Shown here piece by piece: positions 18,459-27,911 of a stretch of 64,000 nt of DNA (positions within the stretch are counted from its first letter, which is position 1; each line of letters starts with the position of its first letter). The notes below the pieces were generated by a model. The model saw nothing but the letters and a program-made list of their open reading frames with translations, ran no database searches and was not told where the DNA came from. Position numbers and translations under genes: made by a program. Location: positions 18,196 through 82,195 of the forward strand of contig QNYK01000089.1 in the NCBI GenBank assembly GCA_003973385.1, read 5' to 3'. The DNA comes from Bacillota bacterium (lineage in GTDB: Bacteria; Planctomycetota; UBA8108; UBA1146).

Positions 18459-20195
18459 TTGGAGATCAGGCACGGGATCCCGGTCAGTCCGGGAATCGTC
18501 ATCGCCGAGGCACTTGTTCTCGATTCGGAAAAGCTGCGCATCCCGCAGCGCTTCGTCGAGAAGGGCCTCATCGAATCGGAGATCGGTCGCTTCAAGCAAG
18601 CGGTCGATGATTCGAACCGCACTCTCGACACCGAGATCGCTCGTCTCGGAGAAGAGATCGAGATCCATGCACGAATTCTGGGAGTGCATCAAGATCTCGC
18701 CTCGGATCCAGTCCTTCATTCCGAAGTGGAACAGGCGATCCGCGACAATTCGTATACTGCGGAGCACGCACTCAGCAAGGTGATGAATCGCTATGTCAGA
18801 AAGTTACAGGATCTCAAGTCTCCGATCCTTTCGGAGCGGGTTCACGATTTACAAGATGTCGAGAAGTTGCTACTGAGCACCCTGCTCGGGAAGAGGATCG
18901 AGGGGCTCTCGAATCTGAAGGACGAAGTCGTGGTCATCGCCCACAACTTGACACCGGCGCAAACTGCGAAACTGGACCCTGAGATGGTCAAAGGGTTTGC
19001 CACCGATGTCGGAGGAAAGACCTCTCACACCGCCATCATGGGACGGGCTCTCGGGATCCCCGCGGTGGTAGGCCTCGAGGACATCGCTACGGCAGTGGTG
19101 GGTGGTGACCTGATCGTCATCGATGGATATCGGGGAGTGGTCGTCATCGATCCTGACGAGGGGCAGATTGCCGAGTACTCGGCCAGAGCAAGAAAGATGC
19201 AGAGTCTCGCGAAAAGGCTCAAGAGTCAGGCGAAACTGCCCGCCGAGACGATCGACGGTCATCGAATCGAGGTTCACGCCAACATCGAATTGCCCAGTGA
19301 GGTGAAATCTGCTGTCGAATGCGGTGCTTCGGGGATTGGTCTCTATCGCACGGAGTTCATCCATCTTCAGGCACCGACCGCAGGGGAGGAAGTCCACTTC
19401 GAGAATTACAGATCGGTGATCGAGTCGCTCGGCGGATTGCCTCTGACTGTGCGAACTCTTGACCTGGGTGGAGACAAGTTGCCTGAAGGGGGACTCGAGG
19501 AGGAAAATCCATTCCTCGGTTGTCGTTCGATCCGCTGGTGCCTCGCCAATCCAAAACCCTTTCGGGCTCAGATCAGAGCCATCCTGAGAGCCGGATTGCT
19601 GGGTCCAGTTCGGCTGATGTTGCCGATGATCACATCTATTTCCGAGCTGGATCGAAGTCTTCAGATCATCGATGAGGTTTCCGACGAACTTCGTGCCGAG
19701 GGGGTCGAGTTCGATGAGAACATTCCCATCGGGGTGATGGTGGAAGTGCCTTCTCTGGCATTGATCGCCAGCCACGTTGCGGGTCGAGTGTCGTTCCTCA
19801 GCGTTGGTACCAACGATCTGGTGCAATACACACTCGCAGTTGACCGCGGGAATGAGCATGTCGCCGATCTCTACGATCCCATGCATCCAGCGGTGCTGCA
19901 TCTTATTCTTCAACTGGTTCGAACCGGTCAGGAACACTCGGTTCGTGTATCACTCTGCGGCGAGATGGCATCGGAATCGATCTATCTGCCCTTGCTGGTG
20001 GGTATGGGTTTGCGCGAAATCTCGGTCAGTCCACAACTGATTCCAGAGGTGAAGCAGGTGATTCGAAGTCTCGTCGACTACGAGGTGCGTGAACTATCTG
20101 CACGCTGCCTCCAGATGTCGGACGGGGAGCAGATTACCCGTGAACTGCACCATTGGGCCGTGGATCACTTCCCCGAGGTCGTGGACCGCTTCTAG
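18459..20195 (+). CDS. ptsI: Phosphoenolpyruvate-protein phosphotransferase (enzyme I)
   Basis: A 578-residue enzyme I, transferring phosphate from phosphoenolpyruvate to HPr. The phospho-histidine is His190 in GGKTSHTAIMGRALG, the PEP-binding domain shows GLYRTEFI and VGTNDLVQYTLA, and the catalytic cysteine is in SLCGEMAS near residue 500. Length matches the single-function form with no GAF or EIIA fusion. The start is TTG with GGAGGGG upstream. It is the last gene of the yvcK-ptsH-ptsI block; a region with two inverted repeats follows before pilM. Confidence 0.96.
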   Translation: MEIRHGIPVSPGIVIAEALVLDSEKLRIPQRFVEKGLIESEIGRFKQAVDDSNRTLDTEIARLGEEIEIHARILGVHQDLASDPVLHSEVEQAIRDNSYTAEHALSKVMNRYVRKLQDLKSPILSERVHDLQDVEKLLLSTLLGKRIEGLSNLKDEVVVIAHNLTPAQTAKLDPEMVKGFATDVGGKTSHTAIMGRALGIPAVVGLEDIATAVVGGDLIVIDGYRGVVVIDPDEGQIAEYSARARKMQSLAKRLKSQAKLPAETIDGHRIEVHANIELPSEVKSAVECGASGIGLYRTEFIHLQAPTAGEEVHFENYRSVIESLGGLPLTVRTLDLGGDKLPEGGLEEENPFLGCRSIRWCLANPKPFRAQIRAILRAGLLGPVRLMLPMITSISELDRSLQIIDEVSDELRAEGVEFDENIPIGVMVEVPSLALIASHVAGRVSFLSVGTNDLVQYTLAVDRGNEHVADLYDPMHPAVLHLILQLVRTGQEHSVRVSLCGEMASESIYLPLLVGMGLREISVSPQLIPEVKQVIRSLVDYEVRELSARCLQMSDGEQITRELHHWAVDHFPEVVDRF

Positions 20196-20251
20196 GTCTG
20201 GGTCCGTTTCAGGCCTATTTGCGCCCTTTTCCTCCCTGTCGTACTCTTCTC

Positions 20252-20302
20252 GGGACCTTCCTAGGGCTGGTCCCACTCCGGTAGTGGTGCTCATTACCGG
20301 AG
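20252..20302 (+). promoter_or_regulatory. Two adjacent inverted repeats between ptsI and pilM
   Basis: GGGACC (20252-20257) pairs with GGTCCC (20269-20274), and immediately after, CTCCGGTA (20276-20283) pairs perfectly with TACCGGAG (20295-20302). Neither is followed by a T-run. They could terminate ptsI transcription or form structure in the leader of the pil operon. Confidence 0.35.
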
Positions 20303-20381
20303 CGCACAGGTTCTGACCGATCCATCCAATCGGCGGAAACCCATCGCGCGTCCAAAGGATGCCGCAGGGAGGCAAGATAGT

Positions 20382-21419
20382 ATGTTTGCTCGACAAAAAT
20401 CTCTGATCGGTCTCGACATCGGTACAGACGAGGTCAAGGTCGTCGAATTGACCGAAACCGCTGAGGGACTCGAACTGACAGGTTTCGGATGGGGTCGCAT
20501 CCCGACTCCGGAGGAAACGCTGGACACGGTCAAGGCTGTGCTCCGTGAATCGGGGATCCGAACCCGAAAGGTAGCGACAGCGGTTTCCGGCAGGTCAGTC
20601 GTGGTTCGTTACATTACACTGCCGAAACTCGATGAAGATGAACTGCCGGAGACACTCCGTCTCGAGGCGGACAAGTACATCCCCTTCGACCGTGATGAAG
20701 TCGCCATCGATGGCCACTGTCTCGAGGAGGTCTCCGAAGGGCCGGATGGTGTCACCGAGATGAAGAGCCTGCTGGTTGCAGTGAAGAAGGACCTTCTCCA
20801 GGACCACATCGATCAGGTTCAGGATCTCGGACTGATTCCGGTAGCCGTGGATGTCGATTCCTTTGCTCTCGGGAACTCCTTTGAACTCAGAAGCGGTGTC
20901 GGAGTTCGATCGGAAGATCCCGACCGTGCAGTGGCGCTCGTAGATGTCGGCGCCAGCAAGACCAACATCCACATCCTCAGGGGGAATGTCTCCTGTTTCT
21001 CTCGGGAGATCTACCTCGGTGGAGCAGATATCACCGAGTCAATTGCACGCCGTGAGCACCTCGATGAGGCGGAAGCAGAGGAATTGAAGTGCGATCCGCA
21101 AGGCAACGAGGAAATGGTCGCAAACGCGGTCCAACCCGTGCTCGATGAAATAGCCAGTGAGATCCAACTCTCCTTCGATTACTTCGAGAACCAGTTCGAC
21201 CACAGGGTCGAGGAGGTCTTCATCAGCGGAGGTGCCAGTCGCACCCTGGGGCTGATCGAAACCTTCGAGCGCGTATTCGAGCGCGAGGTCAAGACATGGG
21301 ACCCGTTCGAATCGATCAAGATACGAGAAGACCTCGTTGATGTGGATGCACTCGCTGACCACATGGTTCAACTACCGATTGCGGTGGGCCTCAGTTCTCG
21401 GCTTCAGGACTGCGTCTAG
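20382..21419 (+). CDS. pilM: Type IV pilus assembly protein PilM
   Basis: A 345-residue actin-like ATPase on the cytoplasmic side of the pilus alignment complex, where it binds the PilN N-terminus. The N-terminal LIGLDIGTDEVKVVEL is the phosphate-1 region of the fold; VALVDVGASKTNIHIL (about residue 190) and EVFISGGASRTLGL (about 282) are the second phosphate and adenosine regions. The start has GGGAGG about 11 bases upstream. It is the first gene of pilM-N-O-(TPR), all closely spaced or overlapping. Confidence 0.94.
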   Translation: MFARQKSLIGLDIGTDEVKVVELTETAEGLELTGFGWGRIPTPEETLDTVKAVLRESGIRTRKVATAVSGRSVVVRYITLPKLDEDELPETLRLEADKYIPFDRDEVAIDGHCLEEVSEGPDGVTEMKSLLVAVKKDLLQDHIDQVQDLGLIPVAVDVDSFALGNSFELRSGVGVRSEDPDRAVALVDVGASKTNIHILRGNVSCFSREIYLGGADITESIARREHLDEAEAEELKCDPQGNEEMVANAVQPVLDEIASEIQLSFDYFENQFDHRVEEVFISGGASRTLGLIETFERVFEREVKTWDPFESIKIREDLVDVDALADHMVQLPIAVGLSSRLQDCV

Positions 21420-21442
21420 GCGCGCCAGGAAAGGATCGAACA

Positions 21443-22144
21443 ATGATAAAGATCAACCTGCTGCCCGCCGATTTACAACGCGCTGCCAGTACTCCACGCA
21501 CGGTTTTCTATTCCGTGCTCGGTGGAGTGGCTGCGGTTGCGCTGGCGGCGATTGGAATCTTCTGGATGTGGATCGCTCAAGGAAGCATGGAAGCGCGCGC
21601 AGAAGCACAGAAAGTTCAGGTCGCAGACCTTGAGCAGCGTGCTGGTGAGGTCGACCGAATCCATTCTGACATCGCCTTCTATCGCCAGCGCGAGGCCTCG
21701 ATCATCGAGATCAAGACTCGCAGGATTCTATGGGCACCGAAGCTGGATCAACTGGTGGCACTGGTTCCCGACGAGATCTGGATCACGTCGCTGGCGGTCA
21801 ATGTACTCGACGAGGGGGAATACCGCTGGGATCCCGGTAGCCGCCAATCAGGTGGCAGGGTGACGCTAGATTGCGTGGCTCTCGGAGACGATCCTCAGGC
21901 GTTCACCAGATTCCGCAAGGCGCTCAGTGAAGACAACCGATTTTACGGTGATCTCGTGGATGTCAGCGCCATGCCAGATTCCTTCTTCGGAGATTTTCTC
22001 GGATTCACACCGCTCTCCTGGGAGAAAGTGGAAGCGACCGAGGAGGAGCCGGAGCACTTCCGTTCCAGAGTCGGCATCGATCTGAAACCGCTACAGGATC
22101 CTCCTGTGGTGAAGGCACCTGCGAAGACTAGCGAGGAAAAATGA
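21443..22144 (+). CDS. pilN: Type IV pilus assembly protein PilN
   Basis: A 233-residue inner-membrane protein. The N-terminal MIKINLLPADLQ is the PilM-binding INLLP motif, followed by a membrane helix at about residues 22-45 and a periplasmic coiled coil plus ferredoxin-like domain. The C-terminal acidic and proline-rich tail is longer than in many homologues. It follows pilM by 23 bases and overlaps pilO by 4 bases. Confidence 0.92.
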   Translation: MIKINLLPADLQRAASTPRTVFYSVLGGVAAVALAAIGIFWMWIAQGSMEARAEAQKVQVADLEQRAGEVDRIHSDIAFYRQREASIIEIKTRRILWAPKLDQLVALVPDEIWITSLAVNVLDEGEYRWDPGSRQSGGRVTLDCVALGDDPQAFTRFRKALSEDNRFYGDLVDVSAMPDSFFGDFLGFTPLSWEKVEATEEEPEHFRSRVGIDLKPLQDPPVVKAPAKTSEEK

Positions 22145-22776
22145 AATTTGACGAGAAGAAACAACTGCTGATCGTGGCTGCCTTCTGTGGGCTGATATTC
22201 TGTGGCGAGTTCGCCATCGGATGGGGTCTCAAGAACGACAACGACGTCATCTCTCGGGCGCTCTCGGAGCTTGATTCTCGCGAGGCATCAGCGCAGGAGA
22301 AGATCGCTCGTATTCCACAGATGAAGGACAAAGCCCGGTCGCTCTCTCGAATTGTCAGTGAATACACCGCGATCTTGCCGCAGAAGGACGAGGTAAGACG
22401 CGACGCATTCGTCGACACGATCACCGCTCTTTGTCGAGACTCGGGGCTCACCATCCTGGTAGCAGAACCGCTTCAGGTTCTCAAGAAGGGGACTGCAGCC
22501 CGAGGCAAAAAAAAGGACGAAGTTGTTGCAGAGAAGGATTCCTTCACTCGCCACAAGTATCGCTTCGAGATGTCAGGAGAGTTTGCCCAGTTACACCGTT
22601 TCATCAACAGTGTCGAGAATCACCCACGCTTTCTCAGGGTAGATGGAATCGAACTGTTTCCTTCAGGCGACGACAATGGACTGGTTTCCGCATCGGATCC
22701 GATCAAGCGACTTGCAGTTGTCATCTCTACCTATGTTTACGACGAGCCCAACATCCAGATGGAGGCGATCCAGTGA
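22141..22776 (+). CDS. pilO: Type IV pilus assembly protein PilO
   Basis: A 211-residue inner-membrane protein with a short cytoplasmic start, one membrane helix at about residues 9-28, a coiled coil (35-75) and a periplasmic domain; SGEFAQLHRFINSVENHPRFLRV (about 145-167, quoted as a region) is the typical PilO beta-alpha unit. PilO pairs with PilN in the alignment complex. The start overlaps pilN by 4 bases and the stop overlaps the following GTG start by 4 bases. The assignment rests on order and fold pattern, as PilO sequences diverge strongly. Confidence 0.88.
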   Translation: MKFDEKKQLLIVAAFCGLIFCGEFAIGWGLKNDNDVISRALSELDSREASAQEKIARIPQMKDKARSLSRIVSEYTAILPQKDEVRRDAFVDTITALCRDSGLTILVAEPLQVLKKGTAARGKKKDEVVAEKDSFTRHKYRFEMSGEFAQLHRFINSVENHPRFLRVDGIELFPSGDDNGLVSASDPIKRLAVVISTYVYDEPNIQMEAIQ

Positions 22777-24110
22777 GCCATTTCAACGCCAAGTCACGAT
22801 CTGTACTGGTTCTATTGAGCATCTTCTTGTGGATCCCCATCGGAGCGGACAGTCGCCCGATCGATCAGGTGAATGCTGCAGACGCTCAACCGAGCGAGTC
22901 CGTGGGCGTCGATCCAGAGCCCAATCCTGATCAAACAGGGACGGCAACCTCGGCGTTCGAGGAGGAGGCGAGGGTCGCTGAACTTCGTCGCTACTCGTCA
23001 GATGACATCCACAGGAAAAACTGGAATCGAGCTCTCAACGAGATCAGGGAACTGGTAACGCTTCGTCCCTACCATCCTGATTATCACCTGACCCTCGGGT
23101 TGATCCATCGGCGACTCGAAGGGGTGAACCCTGGTGGAATACACCTGGAAGAGGCGATCAGGAAGTATGAAGAATACACCGACTTTGGTGGCGAAGACGC
23201 CATAGCGGCCCTGTTGATGGCAGAAGCGTATGCCCATGTCGGCAACCGCGATGATGCCTTCCAGCATCTGGAGAGAGCCGCTTCGTACGGCATGAACATC
23301 GCCCGGGCCGTGCAACAGTTCCCCGCCCTCAAGGAGTTCACCAACGACACCAGATTCGTCAGGGCATCCCTGAGGTTGGAACGCTACAACCTGTCCAACA
23401 TCGTCAGTCGAGACCCCTTCACCGGACCCTGGACCGGTCTCGGTCTCGGTCCTGGCCCCATGGTCACACCTGTGGGTCCTTTCGACCCGCTCCATCAGAG
23501 TGAATTGCTGGCCCAAGCACGTGAGGCGATGGACCGCGTCGAGTACGCAATTCGCAATAATGATCAGGTCGCTGCCATGGAAGCCTACGGTGTGATCGAA
23601 ACCATCGGAGAATCGATAGCACGATTTGATCAAGTTGAGTTCTCCATCGAGTTGCGTTCCATCATGGAACGCCTCGTTGAAGTCGAAGAGGGGATTGACG
23701 AGATTCGTGTCGCCTACCTCTATGAACAGGCCAGATCCAAGATGGAAAAGATGAAAGTGGCCTTCAGTGAACAGGACTTCGATCTTGTTCACAGGCTGCA
23801 CGGCGAGGTCCTCAGCATCGGTCAGGACATCGGACAGGCGGGGGAGTCTTACAAGGCAGCTTCCGTACTGGTGATCCAGGCCGCCGATCAGTTGCTGCAA
23901 CGCAGTGAAGTCGTGCGGGAGTTCCTGGCCAAGCAGATCAGCGTTGAAGGTACCGTGGTGTCCCCGGTGGGGTCGTATGGCATCATCGACGGGAATCTGA
24001 TCCCTGAAGGGGGACAGATTCGTGATGCTTTGCTCGATGAGGTCTTTCGAGACAGGGTCATCTTTCTCTATCACGGCGAGCTGATCGAACACAAGTTTGG
24101 AAGGTTTTAA
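22773..24110 (+). CDS. Exported TPR protein with PilP/GspB-like C-terminus, in the pilP position
   Basis: A 445-residue protein from a GTG that overlaps the pilO stop. It has a signal sequence (about residues 8-28), an acidic low-complexity stretch, TPR-like helical repeats (about 75-200), a helical middle, and a C-terminal beta segment from about residue 388 (SVEGTVVSPVGSYGIIDG, then LIPEGGQI and RVIFLYHGELIEHKF). That end matches the pattern of PilP and GspB homology regions: a short strand, an INGxxxxEG turn and a final strand. PilP normally links PilN/PilO to the PilQ secretin, and pilP normally sits exactly here, so I infer a PilP substitute fused to a TPR module. The frame is open further upstream, where it only overlaps pilO. 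Confidence 0.7.
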   Translation: MSHFNAKSRSVLVLLSIFLWIPIGADSRPIDQVNAADAQPSESVGVDPEPNPDQTGTATSAFEEEARVAELRRYSSDDIHRKNWNRALNEIRELVTLRPYHPDYHLTLGLIHRRLEGVNPGGIHLEEAIRKYEEYTDFGGEDAIAALLMAEAYAHVGNRDDAFQHLERAASYGMNIARAVQQFPALKEFTNDTRFVRASLRLERYNLSNIVSRDPFTGPWTGLGLGPGPMVTPVGPFDPLHQSELLAQAREAMDRVEYAIRNNDQVAAMEAYGVIETIGESIARFDQVEFSIELRSIMERLVEVEEGIDEIRVAYLYEQARSKMEKMKVAFSEQDFDLVHRLHGEVLSIGQDIGQAGESYKAASVLVIQAADQLLQRSEVVREFLAKQISVEGTVVSPVGSYGIIDGNLIPEGGQIRDALLDEVFRDRVIFLYHGELIEHKFGRF

Positions 24111-24123
24111 AGAGCAAATAGTA

Positions 24124-24150
24124 GGCGTCAGGGTAGCCCTGGCGCCTTTT
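24124..24150 (+). terminator. Intrinsic terminator between the pilP-position gene and pilQ
   Basis: A 10-bp stem (GGCGTCAGGG and CCCTGGCGCC, one G-T pair) with a 3-base loop, followed by TTTT, lies 13 bases after the stop codon. It implies that pilQ has its own promoter or depends on read-through. Confidence 0.75.
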
Positions 24151-24188
24151 CCCATCGGTCCTCAAGAAACAATCGCCGGGTGCCGATA

Positions 24189-24201
24189 CTTCATAATGAA
24201 G
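24189..24201. promoter_or_regulatory. Perfect palindrome in the pilQ leader (possible operator)
   Basis: CTTCATAATGAAG is a 6+1+6 perfect inverted repeat between the upstream terminator and the pilQ ribosome-binding site. The embedded CATAAT resembles a -10 hexamer, although no convincing -35 was seen at 16-18 bases. A role as promoter with overlapping operator is speculative. Confidence 0.3.
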
Positions 24202-24262
24202 AGTTACCATCTCGGGCACTCTGAGTCAGAAATCCTGTCCCATACGGGAGGAACACAAGCAG

Positions 24263-26143
24263 ATGAAAAAGTTTTCGATCCTTGCGACCCTTATCGTCGC
24301 ACTACTCGGTACCAGCCCCCTCGAAGCCATCCAGTCGACAAGCGGCAGGGTGGATCTGGTCACCATTGATGTGAGGGACAAGGATCTAGCCGAGGTCCTT
24401 TCACAGATCGGCGAGCAAGTCGGTGTCAACATCGTCGTCGATCCTCAGGTATCGGAATCAGTGACGCTCTCACTCGATGCCATCGGGTGGCATGATGCAC
24501 TCGAGATCATCGCTCGTCAGACAAACTGTGTGATGATCGAGCAAAGTGATCGCCTGATTCGTTTCACACAACCGCCATCTTTGAACATCGAGTTCCAGGA
24601 TGCTGAACTTGCTGTGGTGCTGGATCTGCTCGCAAAGCAATCGGGAGCCAACATCGTCATCGCAGAAGATGTGGAAGGCAAAGTCAGCCTGATTCTCAGG
24701 GATGTCCCATGGCGTGAGGCGCTCGAAACCATCGTGAAAACCGCCGGCTATGTCGTGGTCAGCGAGCGCAGTGGAATCAGCGAGATTCTCAGGATTGTTT
24801 CCCCCGACAAGTTGATCCAGCAGCAGGAGACACGGATCTACAGGCTGCGTTACGTTCGCCCTCCCGAGCAGTACATCGCCATCATCTCGGACATCGACAA
24901 GCAGGCTGGTAATGTAACTCGCGACCTGTCGACCGAAATGGTGGGGGAGTTCACGCTTCTGAAAGCGCTCAGAAGTACATTATCTCCCGGAGGTGAGATG
25001 GATTTCGACAAAACGACCAACTCCGTCATCGTCAAGGACATCGCTCCTCGACTCGATGAGATCGAAGAGATCATCAAGCAGATCGATATCGAGCCAGCCC
25101 TCGTACAGATCGAGGTCAAGTTCATCTCGACCACCAGCAATGACATCCTGGAAGCTGGACTGAAATTCGATAACCCCAACACCCCCGGCAGAGACGGATT
25201 CCGTCTCAACGCCTACGGATCCTCACCTCTGTCCGGAATACCCGATCTGTCGGGAACCGGTGCCATCATCGATCCATCACTTGGCCCGGTGTTCCCGGGT
25301 TCGGTGGTTCACAATGGCGGTACCTGGCCCTTTGACATCGGAAACATGCAATCGATCGGTGTTCCGTACCAGGCGCTCGGGATCCTGGACTTCACGCAGA
25401 CCCAACTGCTGTTGTCGATGGTCAAGGACGATGAGAACTCGAAGATCATCCAGCAGCCTTTCCTGACAACGCTCGACAACCACCCGTCGACCATCTTCGT
25501 CGGTGAAGAAGTTCCATTTGCGGTTCAGAACATACAGCAGGATCAGAATGGAAATGTAACGGTATCGATCGACGAGAATCCGCGTTCGCCGGTCAATGTC
25601 GGCTTCACACTCTACGTTTCTCCTCATGTGATTCCCGATACAGACATGATCGATATGTGTGTGATTCCCAAGGTTTCCACACTCGTGGGTAATACCTCGG
25701 ATATCCCGGGTTTCGATCGATTCCGCTTCAGCGATCCGGGCAGTGGCAATAGCGCCTACATCGATATACCTCACGAGAGCAGTCAGACGGTTGTCACCTA
25801 CCTGAGGGTGCGTGACGGCCAGACTGCCGTGATCGGTGGACTCCACACAGAACGTCGCATCGAGATCGAATCGGGAATACCGCTTCTCTCTTCGATTCCT
25901 TATCTCGGAGAACTGTTCAAGTGGAGAAGGCGTCAGTCTGAAGTCGACCATCTGTTGATCCTGGTGACCCCCAGGATTCTCAAGAGCAATGATGACACCG
26001 ACGAAATCTACCAGCGGGCAATGCTCGAGGCAGAGCGCTGGGATTACTTCAGTGAGAAGTACGGTGACGAATCTGAAGACTCCGGGGACAGCGACGACGC
26101 CGTCGGAGTAACCAGCGACGCAGGAGCCGCAGGCCAGGGCTAG
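24263..26143 (+). CDS. pilQ: Type IV pilus secretin PilQ
   Basis: A 626-residue outer-membrane secretin through which the pilus passes. Signal peptide 1-22; two STN/N0-like repeats (about 30-80 and 95-150, each with a VNIVVDPQV- or ANIVIAEDV-type strand); an N1-like domain (about 190-275); then the secretin core with VEVKF-type strands, the gate region, and the signature SGIPLLSSIPYLGELFKW (about 540). The acidic C-terminal tail (about 590-626) is unusual and of unknown use. The start has GGGAGGA about 13 bases upstream. No AMIN peptidoglycan-binding domain was seen. An upstream terminator separates it from pilM-N-O. Confidence 0.95.
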   Translation: MKKFSILATLIVALLGTSPLEAIQSTSGRVDLVTIDVRDKDLAEVLSQIGEQVGVNIVVDPQVSESVTLSLDAIGWHDALEIIARQTNCVMIEQSDRLIRFTQPPSLNIEFQDAELAVVLDLLAKQSGANIVIAEDVEGKVSLILRDVPWREALETIVKTAGYVVVSERSGISEILRIVSPDKLIQQQETRIYRLRYVRPPEQYIAIISDIDKQAGNVTRDLSTEMVGEFTLLKALRSTLSPGGEMDFDKTTNSVIVKDIAPRLDEIEEIIKQIDIEPALVQIEVKFISTTSNDILEAGLKFDNPNTPGRDGFRLNAYGSSPLSGIPDLSGTGAIIDPSLGPVFPGSVVHNGGTWPFDIGNMQSIGVPYQALGILDFTQTQLLLSMVKDDENSKIIQQPFLTTLDNHPSTIFVGEEVPFAVQNIQQDQNGNVTVSIDENPRSPVNVGFTLYVSPHVIPDTDMIDMCVIPKVSTLVGNTSDIPGFDRFRFSDPGSGNSAYIDIPHESSQTVVTYLRVRDGQTAVIGGLHTERRIEIESGIPLLSSIPYLGELFKWRRRQSEVDHLLILVTPRILKSNDDTDEIYQRAMLEAERWDYFSEKYGDESEDSGDSDDAVGVTSDAGAAGQG

Positions 26144-26165
26144 ATCCCGGTCGAGTGACGATACA

Positions 26166-26202
26166 AGGGCCCGTCCGGCAGCACGCCGGACGGGCCCTTT
26201 TT
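26166..26202 (+). terminator. Intrinsic terminator after pilQ
   Basis: A 14-bp perfect stem (AGGGCCCGTCCGGC pairing with GCCGGACGGGCCCT) with a 5-base loop and a run of five T. It lies 22 bases after the pilQ stop and is a classical Rho-independent terminator. Confidence 0.93.
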
Positions 26203-26375
26203 GATGGAGGATGGGTGATTTCCTGTGTCCCGAGGCGGGTCTGCTGGAAGATTCGACCGGGTGCGCTACGCTGGTGCGAGTCCTGGGTGGTCCCCGGCAT
26301 CTTCCCCAATTGCCTTCGAGCCGCCCACTAACTCGTGCCGCAGTTGCGGTGACATGCTGGAGTTCGAGGTGCCCG

Positions 26376-27884
26376 ATGCGATGGCTCGTCCATTCACAAG
26401 ATCGTGATGCCCTGGCGGTCGCTCTCATCGATGATGAGGGGCTGCTCTGGGAGTATCACGAGGAGGACCGCGACACCATCCGGACACTCGGCAATGTCTA
26501 TCTGGGAAGAGTGGTCAATGTCGAGGCCGCGATCCAGTCTGCCTTCATAGACATCGGCGAACGTCGCACTGCGTTCCTCCACATCTCGGACCTGCATCCG
26601 GCCTACGAGGGAGCCACCAGGGTACCGGTCGACCAGCTGGGTGAGCGCCCTCCTCGTGAGCGAGGCGAGGAGCGGATCCAGGATATCTTGCGCCGAGGTC
26701 AGGAGGTGCTGGTTCAGGTCAGCAAGGAATCGATCGGACAGAAGGGTCCGACGGTGACCACTCTTGTCGGTCTCCCAGGACGGTCGGTGGTGTTGATGAC
26801 CGGCTTGGATCGACCGGGGATTTCCAGGAAAATCATCGACGAGAAGGAGCGGGATCGCCTGAGGAAGCTGGCGGATCAACTTCCTGATATTCCAAACGCG
26901 GGGATCATCGTCCGTACTGCAGCCCGGGTCCTGGACCTCGATCAACTGACTGCAGAGGTCGAGGTGCTGGCCGAGAACTGGAAGCGGATCTGTGTCAGTG
27001 CCCAGGCGGGTGGCGGTCCAGTGCTTCTTCACCGTGAGGCGGACCTGCTGCTGAGGACTGCCAGAGACCTGGTCTCGGAGCAGGTCCAGGAAGTGGTTTT
27101 TGATGACCCCTGGGCGGCGGAGAATTTTCTCGAGTATCGGAGCCTGTGGAACCCGGGAGAGGTGGCACCTGTTCGGCTGCATCGTAGCAAATCGCCGCTA
27201 TTCATGGAGTTCGGCAGTTCGCAATGTGTTGAACAGCAGATCAATTCCATCTACGATCGCAAGGTTGCCCTGGCGAGCGGAGGCTCCCTCGTCATCGATG
27301 AGACCGAAGCGCTGGTCGCCATCGATGTGAATTCGGGAAGCAGCACGTCAGAAAGTGATCTGGAGAGTACCGCGCTGCGGACAAATCTGGAGGCAGCCAG
27401 AGAGATCGCAAGAAATCTGCGGCTACGAGACATCGGCGGTGTGGTGGTCTGCGATTTCATCGACATGATGGAGATCGAGAATCGTCGAACCGTCGAAGAT
27501 GAGTTTCGTGATCTGGTTCGCGATGACCGGGCAAAGATCTGGTTTGCGAAGATCTCGAGGTTCGGTTTGCTCGAGTTGACGAGGCAGCGGATCGGGCCCT
27601 CCAAGGATCGGGCTGGACGGGAACCCTGTCCAGCCTGTCTCGGTCGAGGGACGGTGCGTAGCGCCAGCAGTGTTGCCATCGGCGTGATCCGGGAACTGCG
27701 TCAGGGGATTGCGAAGTCCGCATCCGACGAGGCCCTGGTCACCGTGGGGCAACCGGTCAGGGATCTGTTACTGGGAGCTCGTAGGGAAGATCTCGACGCG
27801 CTGGAACTGGAGTTTGGAAAACGGATCGTGGTACTCGGTGGCCAGGATTGGTCCCCCGAGCGCTGGACGATCCAGTACCGCTGA
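26376..27884 (+). CDS. rng: Ribonuclease E/G family endoribonuclease
   Basis: A 502-residue RNase G-length protein for rRNA maturation and mRNA decay. An S1 RNA-binding domain occupies about residues 30-110 (GNVYLGRVVNVEAAIQSAFI is its first part), then the 5'-sensor, then the DNase I-like catalytic region with the metal-binding aspartates in AIDVNSGS (about 316) and VVCDFIDMM (about 358). CPACLGRG near residue 418 is the zinc-link CxxC that holds dimers together. The long C-terminal scaffold of RNase E is missing. ATG 26376 is chosen (GAGGTG 5 bases upstream); the frame is open to 26211 but that part is not RNase-like. It heads a block with rplU, rpmA and obgE. Confidence 0.93.
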   Translation: MRWLVHSQDRDALAVALIDDEGLLWEYHEEDRDTIRTLGNVYLGRVVNVEAAIQSAFIDIGERRTAFLHISDLHPAYEGATRVPVDQLGERPPRERGEERIQDILRRGQEVLVQVSKESIGQKGPTVTTLVGLPGRSVVLMTGLDRPGISRKIIDEKERDRLRKLADQLPDIPNAGIIVRTAARVLDLDQLTAEVEVLAENWKRICVSAQAGGGPVLLHREADLLLRTARDLVSEQVQEVVFDDPWAAENFLEYRSLWNPGEVAPVRLHRSKSPLFMEFGSSQCVEQQINSIYDRKVALASGGSLVIDETEALVAIDVNSGSSTSESDLESTALRTNLEAAREIARNLRLRDIGGVVVCDFIDMMEIENRRTVEDEFRDLVRDDRAKIWFAKISRFGLLELTRQRIGPSKDRAGREPCPACLGRGTVRSASSVAIGVIRELRQGIAKSASDEALVTVGQPVRDLLLGARREDLDALELEFGKRIVVLGGQDWSPERWTIQYR

Positions 27885-27911
27885 CCGGGTCAGCGTTGTG
27901 AAAGAGGCAGG

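Noticed and set aside
18870..19937. 355-codon minus-strand frame, and similar long frames at 22998-24155 and 25277-26428
   Set aside because: All are antisense to recognisable genes (ptsI, the TPR pilus gene, pilQ) and show no family likeness.
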